Source: Myxococcus landrumus
GTDB lineage: Bacteria; Myxococcota; Myxococcia; Myxococcales; Myxococcaceae
DNA length: 64,000 nt
Assembly (NCBI RefSeq): GCF_017301635.1
Contig: NZ_CP071091.1
Coordinates: 3,360,001 to 3,424,000 of the forward strand
Direction of reading: 5' to 3'
This document shows positions 25,718 through 34,460 of the stretch, piece by piece; the stretch's first letter is position 1, and each line of letters begins with the position of its first letter. The notes under the pieces are model-generated. The model saw nothing but the letters and a program-made list of their open reading frames with translations. It did no database searches and was not told the origin of the DNA. The position numbers were made by a program, and so were the translations under genes.

Positions 25718-26815
25718 ATGTTCAACCCAGCCGACTTCACCTCAAGTGAACTCTTGGTCCGGGAGCAGGTCACCGCAGCCCTCAACTCGCCATTCCTGCC
25801 GAAGCTCCTGGAAGCGGCTCGAAAGCCACTGCTCGAGTTCGTCCAGGCCGACTCCATGGCGCTGTGCATCATGCGCCTGGCGCCATCGCTCGACTTCCGA
25901 TGGCACGTCCCAGGCTCACCCATTCCCATCCTCAATGAGTATGCGGGCCTGGTCGACCAGGACTTCCTCCGGGCCCCCATCCTCGCGCGGCCTGGCGTGC
26001 CTGTCTTCGATTCGCAGCTGCTCTCCCGCGAGGCGTACGAGCGAACCTTCATCTACCAGCGCAGCCTGGAATTGAAGCTGCCCTTCGAACACATCATGGC
26101 CGTCCTCGTGCCCATCCGCCCCGGCCTCGTCGCCGCCCTCGCGTTCTACCGGCACGAGCGACGCCCATTCACATCCCAGAGCGCCACAGCCCTCTCCAGC
26201 ATCACCAGCACCTGGGCGACCACCCTGGACAACTGCCAGGCAGTCCAGAGCATGACCGCCGACGCCCAGCTGCTCCAAGAGCTCTACCTCCGCAAGAACA
26301 CCGCCTACCTCATCATCGAGCCTCCCACGCGTGAGGTGCTCCGCTCCCCGCTCGCCACCCCCCTCCTGGAGCGCTGGTTCCCCACTCCCTCGGACTTCGA
26401 CAAGGCCTCCGGGCTTCCTCGCGTCTTCAAGGAGCGGCTGGACGCCCTCGTTGGAATGAAACCAGACTCACGGCTCGGCAAGAACCTCTGGGTCCTCAAT
26501 CATCCCGAGGGCTACCGCACGTGCCGGTTCGTCGAGCTGCCCTACGATGACAGCATTCCCACATGGGCCCTCCTCTTGTCCGAGCTCCCCCACTCCCTCC
26601 CGCTCCCCTTCCACATGCAACGCAAGCTCACCCCCCGCGAGCTCGATGTCGCGAGGGGCGTGCTTCGAAACTGGTCCAACGGGCAGATCGCCGATGAACT
26701 CGAGATCTCCGGCGAGACCGTCAAGACCCACGTGCGCAACCTCTTCGACAAGCTCGGCGTCGACGGCCGCGCCGACTTCCTCTACCAGGTCGCCCACCTC
26801 AACAGACCCGTCTGA
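25718..26815 (+). CDS. LuxR-type HTH transcriptional regulator
   Basis: A 365-residue regulator. The C-terminal ~60 residues are a LuxR/FixJ helix-turn-helix: LTPRELDVARGVLRNWSNGQIADELEISGETVKTHVRNLFDKLGV. The N-terminal 290 residues look like one or two GAF/PAS-type sensor domains, without the Trp/Asp pattern of an acyl-homoserine-lactone-binding domain. AAGGAG lies six bases ahead of ATG 25718. It converges on a diiron-oxidase/acyl-synthase pair (26926-28527) and is the obvious local candidate regulator. It has its own 250-bp upstream region with TATAAG near 25662 and GGGATATCCC near 25673. Confidence 0.87.
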   Translation: MFNPADFTSSELLVREQVTAALNSPFLPKLLEAARKPLLEFVQADSMALCIMRLAPSLDFRWHVPGSPIPILNEYAGLVDQDFLRAPILARPGVPVFDSQLLSREAYERTFIYQRSLELKLPFEHIMAVLVPIRPGLVAALAFYRHERRPFTSQSATALSSITSTWATTLDNCQAVQSMTADAQLLQELYLRKNTAYLIIEPPTREVLRSPLATPLLERWFPTPSDFDKASGLPRVFKERLDALVGMKPDSRLGKNLWVLNHPEGYRTCRFVELPYDDSIPTWALLLSELPHSLPLPFHMQRKLTPRELDVARGVLRNWSNGQIADELEISGETVKTHVRNLFDKLGVDGRADFLYQVAHLNRPV

Positions 26816-26828
26816 TGTGGCCCGCATC

Positions 26829-26899
26829 CCCTCGCGACAGTTTGCCGCGAGGGACTCCATGGGAAAGTGCCTCCCGAAGGCTTGGGTTCAAACGGGAGG
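26829..26899. terminator. Two hairpins between convergent genes
   Basis: First hairpin 26829-26853: CCCTCGCG/CGCGAGGG, 8 bp. Second 26870-26899: CCTCCCG/CGGGAGG, 7 bp. They sit between the luxR-type gene and the diiron oxidase gene and probably end transcription from both sides. Confidence 0.55.
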
Positions 26900-26925
26900 T
26901 TCTCCCAGCCCGCATGCCCGTGTCT

Positions 26926-27636
26926 CTACCTCTCGCGGGGTAGACCGGCCGCGCCGCCCTCACGGAGGATGCACGGATAGACGCTCCGGGCGACCCGGGC
27001 CGAGAAGAGGATCGCCTCCTGGTCCTCCGGCTCCGTCAGCCCCGCGAAGAGCCGCGCCATCTCCGCCACGTGGTCTCCGTCCAAGGCCCCGTGGCTGCGC
27101 AGGAACGTCACGGACTTGCGGATGTTGGGAATGGTGGAGACCTTCCTCAGTCGCTCCGCCCACACACCCGCCCGCGTCTGCGACAGGTATTCCAACACAT
27201 ACGCGGTCCCCAACGCCGCCGTCGGCACGCCCGCGCGAGACGTGAAGAAGTTCCACCCCGTATAGGCATCCACCGCGGGGCACTTCACCGCCGTCTCCAC
27301 GGACTCCTCGGAGACCCCCAGGTTCTTCAGGTCCGACAACAACCACCGGTCGTGCCCCCGCTCCTCTTCCCCCTTCTGGACCAACAACGCCGCGAGCTCC
27401 GGGTGCCGGCCCAACTGCTGCAATCGCTCGCCCGCCTCGCGGAGGATGGGCGTGCTCCAACGGGCGTAGTGGTACGTCTGGACGAGGTAGTGGATGTAGC
27501 CCGCCTTGTCGATGGTGCCCTCGAAGAGGCGCCGCCCATCAGGCCGCGCATCCACCGCCGCCACCAGGCCTCGCGCCTCCACGTCCAGCGCCGCCAGCCA
27601 ATTCACTCCCACGTGAGTCTCCGTCTGTGCTTGCAC
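26926..27636 (-). CDS. Heme-oxygenase-like diiron oxidase (iron-containing redox enzyme)
   Basis: A 236-residue all-helical protein from GTG 27636, with AGGAGA just upstream. The helical motifs fit the HDO superfamily (relatives include UndA, BesC and SznF-type oxidases): YIHYLVQTYHYARWSTPIL, KGEEERGHDRWLLSDLKN with Glu and His ligands, and SHGALDGDHVAEMARLF with a final His-x-Asp-x-x-His-type set. Such enzymes use O2 and two irons to cleave or desaturate fatty acids and amino acids, or to oxidise N-groups. It lies 78 bp downstream of the acyl-synthase gene on the same strand, which suggests it modifies that enzyme's product. Substrate unknown. Confidence 0.82.
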   Translation of the reverse strand: MQAQTETHVGVNWLAALDVEARGLVAAVDARPDGRRLFEGTIDKAGYIHYLVQTYHYARWSTPILREAGERLQQLGRHPELAALLVQKGEEERGHDRWLLSDLKNLGVSEESVETAVKCPAVDAYTGWNFFTSRAGVPTAALGTAYVLEYLSQTRAGVWAERLRKVSTIPNIRKSVTFLRSHGALDGDHVAEMARLFAGLTEPEDQEAILFSARVARSVYPCILREGGAAGLPRER

Positions 27637-27714
27637 GTACGTCTCCTATCCGGTGCCCGTGAGGCTCCCGGTCACTGCGTGTTGAAGGTGAAGGGAAGAG
27701 GGAAACCGTCCGGC

Positions 27715-28527
27715 CTAGGCGGCGGGACGCAGGCCGTGCTCCAGCGCGCGGAAGCACGCCACGGAGTCCGCCGGGACTTCATCGAGCGCCATGACGAGCG
27801 GCAGCGTGAACCACTGGAAATACGTGTCGTAGAGCGGCTCCGAGATGAAGCGCGCCCCCATCGTCCGGGCGAAGAGCACGGGCGCCCTGGGTAGCCGCAG
27901 TCCGTCCAACAGCCCCTGTGCCGCCTGCGCCCGCTCCTCGGGCGTGTAGTAGGGCTTGCGAGGCTGCACCGGGGCTCGCCGCGGGTCGGGCACGGCCACG
28001 CGCCAGTTGGGACTCAGCCAACCCCGGTGAGCCGCCACCCGCCAGGAGAGGAGCGCGTCCTCGGGCGAGTCCGTCTCCAGGTTCGTGGACGCAATCCAGT
28101 GCGTCACCCCACGCCGCAGGCTCTCCACGTACATGCCCGCCTGCAGCCACGTAACCGCCTCCGAGCGCCGCCACTTCGGCAACACACAGAAGCGAGAGGG
28201 CTCCGCGACCACCCTGCCCGGCTGGAGCAGGCCCGAGAGGTCCACGCGCTGCTCCATCTCGAGGCCAACCTTCCCTCCCTGATTCGCCGCGACCTCCGCG
28301 TTGGGCAACGCCACTCGCATGGTCGCCACCGGCTCGTGGCCGGCGTAGACGAGTACGTGCACCGTGGTGTCGAGCGTGTCGACACACGTCACCTCCCGCC
28401 GGGACAGCGCGGACTGCGCGGACAGCAGCCCCAGCTCTCCGCCGAAGACAGCCCACCGGATACGGGCCACGTCATCGAGCTCCCGCTGGGTGGCGGCCAC
28501 GCGCCAGCGCCAGTGCATGCATGTCAT
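27715..28527 (-). CDS. GNAT-fold acyl synthase of the LuxI/FeeM type
   Basis: A 270-residue protein from ATG 28527 with AGGAGAG five bases upstream. The N-terminal half follows autoinducer synthases and N-acyl amino acid synthases: RIRWAVFGGELGLLS (the Arg-x3-Phe region), VDTLDTTVHVLVYAGHEPVATMRVALPN, then VVAEPSRFCVLPKWRRSEAVTWLQAGMY and THWIASTNLETDSPEDALLSWRVA. The C-terminal 90 residues are extra relative to LuxI. The family joins an acyl chain from acyl-ACP or acyl-CoA to an amine. It leads a two-gene run with the diiron oxidase. The product class (lactone, acyl amino acid or other) cannot be read from sequence. Confidence 0.75.
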   Translation of the reverse strand: MTCMHWRWRVAATQRELDDVARIRWAVFGGELGLLSAQSALSRREVTCVDTLDTTVHVLVYAGHEPVATMRVALPNAEVAANQGGKVGLEMEQRVDLSGLLQPGRVVAEPSRFCVLPKWRRSEAVTWLQAGMYVESLRRGVTHWIASTNLETDSPEDALLSWRVAAHRGWLSPNWRVAVPDPRRAPVQPRKPYYTPEERAQAAQGLLDGLRLPRAPVLFARTMGARFISEPLYDTYFQWFTLPLVMALDEVPADSVACFRALEHGLRPAA

Positions 28528-28732
28528 GGGTACTCTCCTGGTCTCGAGGAGGGCTGATGTCTCACCGTCCTCGCAGGTTCTTTCGTCGCAGGAGACGCGA
28601 GTTCGACCGAGCCCCCACCGTGGAGAGTCACGATGCCGTTGGACACAACCCCAGGACATCCGCCCGCGCCGAAAGCCTTCGAGCGCGCCTCTGCCTGGGA
28701 TTGCGAAGAGGAACCGGGCTACGCTCCAGGCC

Positions 28733-29116
28733 ATGGCATCGCTGACCCACGACCGGATGGGCCTGTCCCAGGACCAGCGTGACGCACTGGAGCGCGAGCT
28801 CGCTCCGCTCACGCTGCTCCAGGACGTGGTGCGTTGGGGCTTTAGCGATACGCCGCCTCGCGATGTCACCGAGGTCGTGGTGCAGGACGAGTTCACCCAC
28901 GACGTGGTGGTGCCCTGGAAGGACGGGAGCTATCTCGTCTTCGACACCACGTGACTGGGCGGAGTGAACGCGGTCTCCGTGTGGGACCGTCGCCCCAACG
29001 CGGATGAGCTCCTCGACGCCCGGCTCGCGGCCGGCTGGACGCCCACGCCCACGAGCACCGTGGACGGGGACGTCATCCTGGGACATGCCGCATGCCGGGT
29101 GCCGCCCTCGAAATGA
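28733..29116 (+). pseudogene. Conserved-looking protein interrupted by an in-frame TGA
   Basis: From ATG 28733 the frame reads 73 codons (ending YLVFDTT), meets TGA at 28952-28954, then continues in the same frame as LGGVNAVSVWDRRPNADELL through to a TGA at 29114-29116. Composition and codon bias are equally good on both sides, so the stop is internal to one protein of about 127 residues. A TGC-to-TGA change (Cys at this position) is the simplest explanation. Selenocysteine is possible in principle: a short CGGAG/CTCCG hairpin follows the TGA, but it is weak. The 3' end merges into a duplicated glnS terminus, so the natural C-terminus may be lost. Confidence 0.6.
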
Positions 29117-29196
29117 CGGGCGGCTCCCCGGCGTCCCGGGAACTTCTTTCCCTGCTCCGTCACCCACGAGTCCATCAGGGTGACGGTGCGACCGAA
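29082..29196. repeat. Diverged copy of the glnS 3' end and terminator
   Basis: Bases 29082-29196 align with 34610-34712 in direct orientation over about 110 bp. On the minus strand the coding part still reads RTVTLMDSWVTEQGKKF, against [17 protein letters not shown] at the end of glnS. The terminator hairpin downstream is also retained in degenerate form. Confidence 0.8.
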
Positions 29197-29231
29197 TGAA
29201 AGGCCACTGGGCGCCAAGTGCGCCCTCGACG

Positions 29232-30638
29232 TCAGGGCTTCGCCTTGATCTCCATGCGCTCATTACGGAGCGCATCGCCCTTCATGAAGGACTTCATCCG
29301 CTCGAGGATGCGCGGGTCCGACTGGAACAGTCCGTCATGTCCCGCGCCCACCAGCACCAGGTGCACGGACTTGGAGAGCCCGGGGCGAAGCGACTCCGCG
29401 TTGTCCGGGCTCGTGCGTCCATCCAGGGTGCCGCTGATGAAGAGCACGGGCACCGCGGCCTTCAGCGGGCCTCGGAAGGACTCGCCCAGGTCGCTCACTC
29501 CGGGCACATCTCCGGCCTGAAGTGCTCCCGGGTTGACGCTGCCACCAAGCAGGGCCTTCGCCGCCTCCTTCTGGATGAGGGCCAGTCGCGCCGGGCTCAC
29601 GCCGGAGGCCGCGTCCATCGCGAGCGACATCGGCCGCAGCACCCCATCGCGCAGCATGCCCGCGAACGGCACCATCGGCGAATAGTCCCCGGCCTCCAGC
29701 GCCGGAAGCATGGTGAGGAAGCGTCGGAAGATGGCGGGGTCTCTCATGGACTCGAAGATGGTGCGCTGAAGGTCGAAGTGGCTGAGCTTCCAGATGTGGC
29801 GCGCGCCCGTCTCCTTGTCCGTGAACTCAACGGTGCGCGGCTCGCGCTTGAGCGACTTCAACAACTTCGCCAACCGCGCTCGCAGGCCTGGCCCACGAGC
29901 CCCCTCGGCGCGCAGCACCGCCTCCCACTGCCCGAGGAGCGCCTCCGCGTGGGCAGGCCGCTTCCAGGTGTCGTCCGGCCCCTCGATGCCGGCGAGGATG
30001 ATGCGGTCCACCTGCTGGGTGTGGCGACGCAAGTACGAGAGCCCCAAGTGAGTGCCGTAGCTGATGCCCCAGAGGTTGAGCTTCGGCGCCCCCAGCGCCT
30101 TGCGCAGCATCTCCAGGTCGTCGGCGTTCTCCTCCGTGGTGTAGGCGCCCAGGTCCACGCCCGCCTTGGCCCAGGTCTGGCTCGCCTCGGTGGCGGCCTT
30201 CTTCAACGTGTCGGTGAGCATCGCCTCGTCCGCGGGCTGCTCGAGCGGGATGGACCAGGGCTGCGCCAGCTCGGGATGAGGGTTCGACTGGCCGGTGCCG
30301 CGCTGGTCCAACGCGATGACGTCAGCCACCTCACGCAGGGCGAGGAACAGATCGAACCGGCCGTGGCGGGCGGCATCGATACCGGAGCCGCCCGGACCAC
30401 CCGCCAGGTAGACGATGGGCGCCCCGGGCGAGGGGTTCGTGCTCTTGAAGCGCACGAAGCGCAGGGGCAGACCCGGACCGTCAGGGCGGGCGTGGCGCAG
30501 GGGCACGGTGAGGGTGCCCATCTCGGCCTCGACGCTGCGTCCGTCGCGAGCCTGGAAGGTATGGGGCTCCATCTGGAGGCTCTGGGCCTGGGCGAGAGAC
30601 AGCGGAAGGATGAGGGCAAGCAAGGGCACGGCACGCAT
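29232..30638 (-). CDS. Secreted alpha/beta hydrolase (TAP/prolyl-aminopeptidase-like)
   Basis: A 468-residue exported hydrolase. Signal peptide MRAVPLLALILPLSLAQAQ, then the oxyanion region AGGPGGSGID, DQRGTGQSNPHP, the nucleophile elbow GISYGTHLG (Ser), a lid domain, and the C-terminal SGTLDGRTS (Asp) and GAGHDGLF (His). This is the layout of tripeptidyl or proline-iminopeptidase-type serine hydrolases. GGAGGAA precedes ATG 30638. Its signal-peptide and upstream region is a near copy of the one in front of the beta-lactamase-like gene. Confidence 0.87.
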   Translation of the reverse strand: MRAVPLLALILPLSLAQAQSLQMEPHTFQARDGRSVEAEMGTLTVPLRHARPDGPGLPLRFVRFKSTNPSPGAPIVYLAGGPGGSGIDAARHGRFDLFLALREVADVIALDQRGTGQSNPHPELAQPWSIPLEQPADEAMLTDTLKKAATEASQTWAKAGVDLGAYTTEENADDLEMLRKALGAPKLNLWGISYGTHLGLSYLRRHTQQVDRIILAGIEGPDDTWKRPAHAEALLGQWEAVLRAEGARGPGLRARLAKLLKSLKREPRTVEFTDKETGARHIWKLSHFDLQRTIFESMRDPAIFRRFLTMLPALEAGDYSPMVPFAGMLRDGVLRPMSLAMDAASGVSPARLALIQKEAAKALLGGSVNPGALQAGDVPGVSDLGESFRGPLKAAVPVLFISGTLDGRTSPDNAESLRPGLSKSVHLVLVGAGHDGLFQSDPRILERMKSFMKGDALRNERMEIKAKP

Positions 30639-30756
30639 GGGCGTTCCTCCGACTGCGGGGCAACTGAGAGGAGGATGCGGTGGCTCGAGCGGTGCGTGGG
30701 TGCCTGTCGCCCAACGTCTCGCGGAGTCGCCGAAGCGCACGTGAGGAGGGGCCTCG
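30578..30756. repeat. Signal-peptide/promoter module, copy 1
   Basis: Covers the first 20 codons of the hydrolase gene and about 115 bp upstream. Bases 30578-30653 match 34400-34475 at 74 of 76 positions. The rest (to about 30756) is similar but more diverged, sharing CGCCCAACGTCTCGCGG. Confidence 0.85.
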
Positions 30757-30762
30757 CTACGT

Positions 30763-32466
30763 ATGATGCGGCCCATGACGTCGTCCGCCCTCATCGCGGG
30801 ATGCCTCGCGCTCTCGCTCGCCGCCTCGGCGGCCCTGCCCTCCGCACAAGAGGGACAGGTGCAGGTCCACCCCGAGGACCTCCCGGTGGAGGTGGCGCTC
30901 TCCGGGGACGCGCGCGGCTGGCGAACGGTCGATAGACATCATGTGAGTGAGGGGACCGGCCCCTTCTGGCTGCGCACACAGGTGGAGGTGCCCCCGCGTG
31001 AAGCCGGAGCCCCGACGCCAGCCCTCGCCCTGTCGATGCTCGGGTCGTGGGAAGCCTGGTGGGACGGCAGACCCCTGGGCCGCAATGGCCAGGTGGGGCG
31101 AACGTCCGCCGAGGAGGTACCCGGACGAATCGATGCCCAGCTCCCACTTCCGCCCGAGCTCAGCGCGCCGGGGCCTCATGTGCTGACGATGCGCGTCTCG
31201 GCGCATCGGCTGGGCTTCCAGCCCGTGGGGACCCTGCATCGCCTGCAGGTGGGCGAGGCCGTGTCCCTCGCACAGTCACGGATGTTCGGCCTGATGCCCG
31301 CGCTTTGCACGCTGGGTGCGCTGGTGCTGATGGGGCTCTACCACCTCGTGCGGGTGCGGTTCGCTCGCGGGGGACTGGCGACGCTGCTGCTGGGCGTGCT
31401 GTGCCTCATCGCCGCGGCGCTCGTCCTCCTGGAGTCATGGCGCGGACTCGCCAACTATCTCTATCCGCTGCACCCGGTGCGGCTGCGACTGCTGGCCGCG
31501 GCCGTGCTGGCGGTGGCGGCGCTGCTGCCGGCGACCGTGCACGCAGCCTTCGGCGAGCCCCGTCGATGGCTGCGGTGGATGGGGCTCGGACTGGGGTTGC
31601 TCTCGCTCACCTTCGTTCCGGGGTTCGACAACAAGCAGGGCGTCGCGCTCGGGGCTTCGCTCGTCGTCTCCATGATTCTCGTGGTGCGCGCGCGGAAGAG
31701 AGGGGAGCCTGGGGCCCTGGGGGCGCTGGCGGGGCTCGGCGTCGCCGGGACGCTCTACCTGTTGGAGCCGTGGGGCTTCTCCGACCGAGGCTTCTTCCTC
31801 GCCTTCGGTGGACTGTTGCTGTGTCTCACGGTGGTCCATGCGCAGCAGCAGCGCCGCCAGCAGGAGCGGCTGGAGAGCGCGACACGCTCGGCGGAGCGCC
31901 TGCAACTGGAGCTGCTCAAGCGCAGCCTCCAGCCGCACTTCTTGATGAACACGCTGGGCGCGCTGAGTGAGTGGGTGGAGACGCAGCCCGCGCAGGCCGT
32001 GCGCTTCATCGAGGCGCTCGGCACGGCGTACCGGCACCTGCTCGCCGTTTCGGGTGAGCGAACCATTCCCCTCGCCCGCGAGCTCGAGCTGTGCCGCGCC
32101 CACCTGGACGTCATGGGCTGCCGGCAGGGCACGGCCTTCCAACTCGAGACCGAGGGCGTGGACCTCGCGGCCCCCGTCCCTCCCGCGCTGCTGCACACGC
32201 TGCTGGAGAACGCCTTCAGCCACAACCGCTACGTCTCGCCCCACACATTCCGGCTCCAGGGCAGCCTCATCACCGAGGGCGCCCAGCCACGGCGGCGCTA
32301 CGTCTTCCTCGCGCCCCTGGGCACGGGCACGCGCCAGGGCGGCGGTGAGGGCACCGGCTCGCGCTATCTGCGCGCGCGCCTGGAGGAGGCCTTTCCAGGT
32401 GCCTGGGGGCTCCAGGACGGGCCCACCGAGTCCGGGTGGATGACGCGGGTGGAGGTGCCGGCGTGA
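30763..32466 (+). CDS. LytS-type sensor histidine kinase with 7TM-DISM sensor
   Basis: A 567-residue membrane kinase. After a signal segment, an extracytoplasmic beta domain (about 35-165; FWLRTQVEVPP, SWEAWWDGRPLG) and seven membrane segments (about 175-365) form a 7TMR-DISM module. The cytosolic part has the PF06580 phosphoacceptor LKRSLQPHFLMNTLGALSE, an N-box LLENAFSHN and a glycine loop GTGTRQGGGEGTGSRYL. GGAGG lies 13 bases before ATG 30763. Its stop overlaps the start of the response regulator by GTGA, so the two are translationally coupled. The ligand is unknown; DISM domains often sense carbohydrates or small molecules. Confidence 0.9.
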   Translation: MMRPMTSSALIAGCLALSLAASAALPSAQEGQVQVHPEDLPVEVALSGDARGWRTVDRHHVSEGTGPFWLRTQVEVPPREAGAPTPALALSMLGSWEAWWDGRPLGRNGQVGRTSAEEVPGRIDAQLPLPPELSAPGPHVLTMRVSAHRLGFQPVGTLHRLQVGEAVSLAQSRMFGLMPALCTLGALVLMGLYHLVRVRFARGGLATLLLGVLCLIAAALVLLESWRGLANYLYPLHPVRLRLLAAAVLAVAALLPATVHAAFGEPRRWLRWMGLGLGLLSLTFVPGFDNKQGVALGASLVVSMILVVRARKRGEPGALGALAGLGVAGTLYLLEPWGFSDRGFFLAFGGLLLCLTVVHAQQQRRQQERLESATRSAERLQLELLKRSLQPHFLMNTLGALSEWVETQPAQAVRFIEALGTAYRHLLAVSGERTIPLARELELCRAHLDVMGCRQGTAFQLETEGVDLAAPVPPALLHTLLENAFSHNRYVSPHTFRLQGSLITEGAQPRRRYVFLAPLGTGTRQGGGEGTGSRYLRARLEEAFPGAWGLQDGPTESGWMTRVEVPA

Positions 32467-33155
32467 GGCTGCTCATCGTGGAGGACGAACCGCTGGCGGC
32501 GCGGCGCCTCGCCCGGCTTTGCGAACAGTGGCTGGGGCCGGACGCTCCACCGCCTCGCGTCTGCGCGAGTCTCGACGAGGCCCGCGCGCTGCTGGCAGGG
32601 CGCGACGTGGACGTGCTGCTGCTGGACCTGAACCTCTCGGGCGAAGACGGCTTCACGCTGCTCGCGGAGGCGACCGCGGGCTCATTCCAGACCGTGGTGG
32701 TCTCCGCGAACACCGACCAGGCCCTGCGCGCCTTCGAGCTGGGGGTGCTGGACTTCGTGCCCAAGCCGTACACGCCGGAGCGACTCAGCCTCGCGCTCGG
32801 CCGAGTGGGGAGCCGCGCGGCCACGCCCTTGCGAACCCTCGCGGTGAGGAAGGGTGGCGGCGTGGTCCTCGTCCCCTTGGACTCCGTCGCGTACATCCAG
32901 GGCGCTGGCGACTACGCGGAGCTGGTCCTGCGCGGAGGTGGCACCGAGCTGAGCGAGAAGAGCCTGGAGCGGCTCGAGCAACTGCTCCCCGCCGACTTCT
33001 TCCGCATCCATCGCTCCTATCTCGTCCGAGTAGCGGACATCCGCGAGCTCGTCGCCTCGGAGGGCTCACGCATATCCGTGGAGCTGCGGGACGGAGCCCG
33101 ACTGCCCGTGGGCCGCAGCCGCCTGGCCCTCCTGCGCAAGCGGTTGGAGGCGTAG
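32463..33155 (+). CDS. LytR/AlgR-type response regulator
   Basis: A 230-residue regulator starting at GTG 32463, overlapping the kinase stop codon. The receiver domain has VEDEP (acidic pocket), LLLDLNLSGEDG (phospho-Asp), VVVSANTDQ and FVPKPY (Lys). The C-terminal LytTR DNA-binding domain reads VVLVPLDSVAYIQGAGDYAELVL and FFRIHRSYLVRVADI. Such regulators bind paired 9-bp direct repeats. Targets are not evident; the flanking secreted hydrolase genes are candidates. Confidence 0.93.
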   Translation: MRLLIVEDEPLAARRLARLCEQWLGPDAPPPRVCASLDEARALLAGRDVDVLLLDLNLSGEDGFTLLAEATAGSFQTVVVSANTDQALRAFELGVLDFVPKPYTPERLSLALGRVGSRAATPLRTLAVRKGGGVVLVPLDSVAYIQGAGDYAELVLRGGGTELSEKSLERLEQLLPADFFRIHRSYLVRVADIRELVASEGSRISVELRDGARLPVGRSRLALLRKRLEA

Positions 33156-33215
33156 GCCGCCTCCCCCATTCAGGCCGCGCGCCGAGCCCTCGGGCTCCGC
33201 CCGTCGAACGCACCG

Positions 33216-34460
33216 CTACTTCTTGCAGGTCGTCGCCGCATCGACCTTGGCCACGTCGGCTTTCCACAGGCAGACGACGCGGTCCAACGCCAGACCGCTG
33301 CGCGCGTTGCTGAAGAAGACGATGCCGTCGCCGGATTGCGGACGCATCAAGAAGTTGGCGCGGAAGCCAGCCTGGTTGCGCCCGTCATGGCCGACGACGG
33401 TGCTGCCGTCACCCAGCCGTTCGATGAAGTGACCCAGGCCATAGCCCCCCTCCTCGGGCGCGCGGGGCGTGCTCAGCTCCGCGGGGGTGTACAGCTGGGC
33501 CAGTTGCGCTTGGGTCAATGGATGCGCGCCCGCGGTGTTCGCCATGCCAGCCATCATCCAGCGGGCGAAGTCGCGGACGGTGGTGGTCAAGGTCGAAGGC
33601 GCCTGTTCGACGTAGTAGCGCACCGGCACCGGCTTGCCTTCGTCGTCATGCCCCTGCGCCGCGCCGGCCAGCACCTCGGGCGTCATGGCCACACTGCTGT
33701 GCTTCATGCCCAGCGGCCGGAACACCAGCTCTTGTGCCAGGTCTGAATACTTGCGCCGGGTGGTCCGCTCGATGGCCAGTTGCATCAGGGTGTAGCCGCC
33801 ACCGGAGTACTGGAACTTCGCACCGGCTGGCGCGAACAGCTCCACCGCGCCGCGCCCATTGGTCTTGCCGGCCAGCGACTCCTCCAGGCTCGGCAGCTCC
33901 TTGAAGTCGAGCCAGCCCTGATACCCGCCCAGGGTCGTGCCCGCGGTGTGTGACAGGAGGTGGCGAATCGTGATCTGGCGAGGGTCGAACTGGTTCTTCG
34001 TCAGCGGCCACGGCGACAGCACATCGGCCACCGGCGCATCCAGCTTCACGCGTCCCTGCTCGGCCAGACGCATCGTCACCCAACTGGCGACGGGCTTCGC
34101 CAGTGAGGCGGCGATGAACACCGTGTCGGGCGTCACGGGCACCTTGCCCGCGTGGTCCGCGAAGCCGAAGCCCTTCGCGTAGACCAGCTTGCCTCCAACA
34201 ATCAGCCCCACGGCCGCGCCCTGGATGTGGGCCTCTTTCATGAGGGCCGGCACTTCGCGCTCGATGACCTGGGCGAACGAGGGTGGCGCGACCGCGGGTG
34301 CACTCGAGGCCGCGACAGCGGGCACGGCGACGGTGACGAACGCTGCTGCCTGAGTGCCGCGCCCGTTGCTTGCCTGAACGGAGGGGGGATGCCCCTGGCG
34401 GCTCTGGGCCTGGGCGAGAGACAGCGGAAGGATGAGGGCAAGCAGGGGCACGGCACGCAT
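33216..34460 (-). CDS. Secreted serine beta-lactamase-family hydrolase
   Basis: A 414-residue exported protein of the class C beta-lactamase/esterase fold. The signal peptide is the same MRAVPLLALILPLSLAQAQ as in the hydrolase at 29232. A linker rich in Ala, Val and Pro follows. Active-site motifs: SLAKP (Ser-x-x-Lys), FQYSGGGYT (Tyr-x-Asn position, here YSG) and VGHDGRN in place of KTG. These variants are usual in peptidases and esterases of the family rather than true beta-lactamases. Probably periplasmic or secreted. Convergent with the response regulator. Confidence 0.87.
   Translation of the reverse strand: MRAVPLLALILPLSLAQAQSRQGHPPSVQASNGRGTQAAAFVTVAVPAVAASSAPAVAPPSFAQVIEREVPALMKEAHIQGAAVGLIVGGKLVYAKGFGFADHAGKVPVTPDTVFIAASLAKPVASWVTMRLAEQGRVKLDAPVADVLSPWPLTKNQFDPRQITIRHLLSHTAGTTLGGYQGWLDFKELPSLEESLAGKTNGRGAVELFAPAGAKFQYSGGGYTLMQLAIERTTRRKYSDLAQELVFRPLGMKHSSVAMTPEVLAGAAQGHDDEGKPVPVRYYVEQAPSTLTTTVRDFARWMMAGMANTAGAHPLTQAQLAQLYTPAELSTPRAPEEGGYGLGHFIERLGDGSTVVGHDGRNQAGFRANFLMRPQSGDGIVFFSNARSGLALDRVVCLWKADVAKVDAATTCKK

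Noticed and set aside
28954..29000. SECIS element after the in-frame TGA
   Set aside because: The only hairpin is 5 bp, with no clear bulge-U and an atypical loop; too weak to claim selenocysteine.
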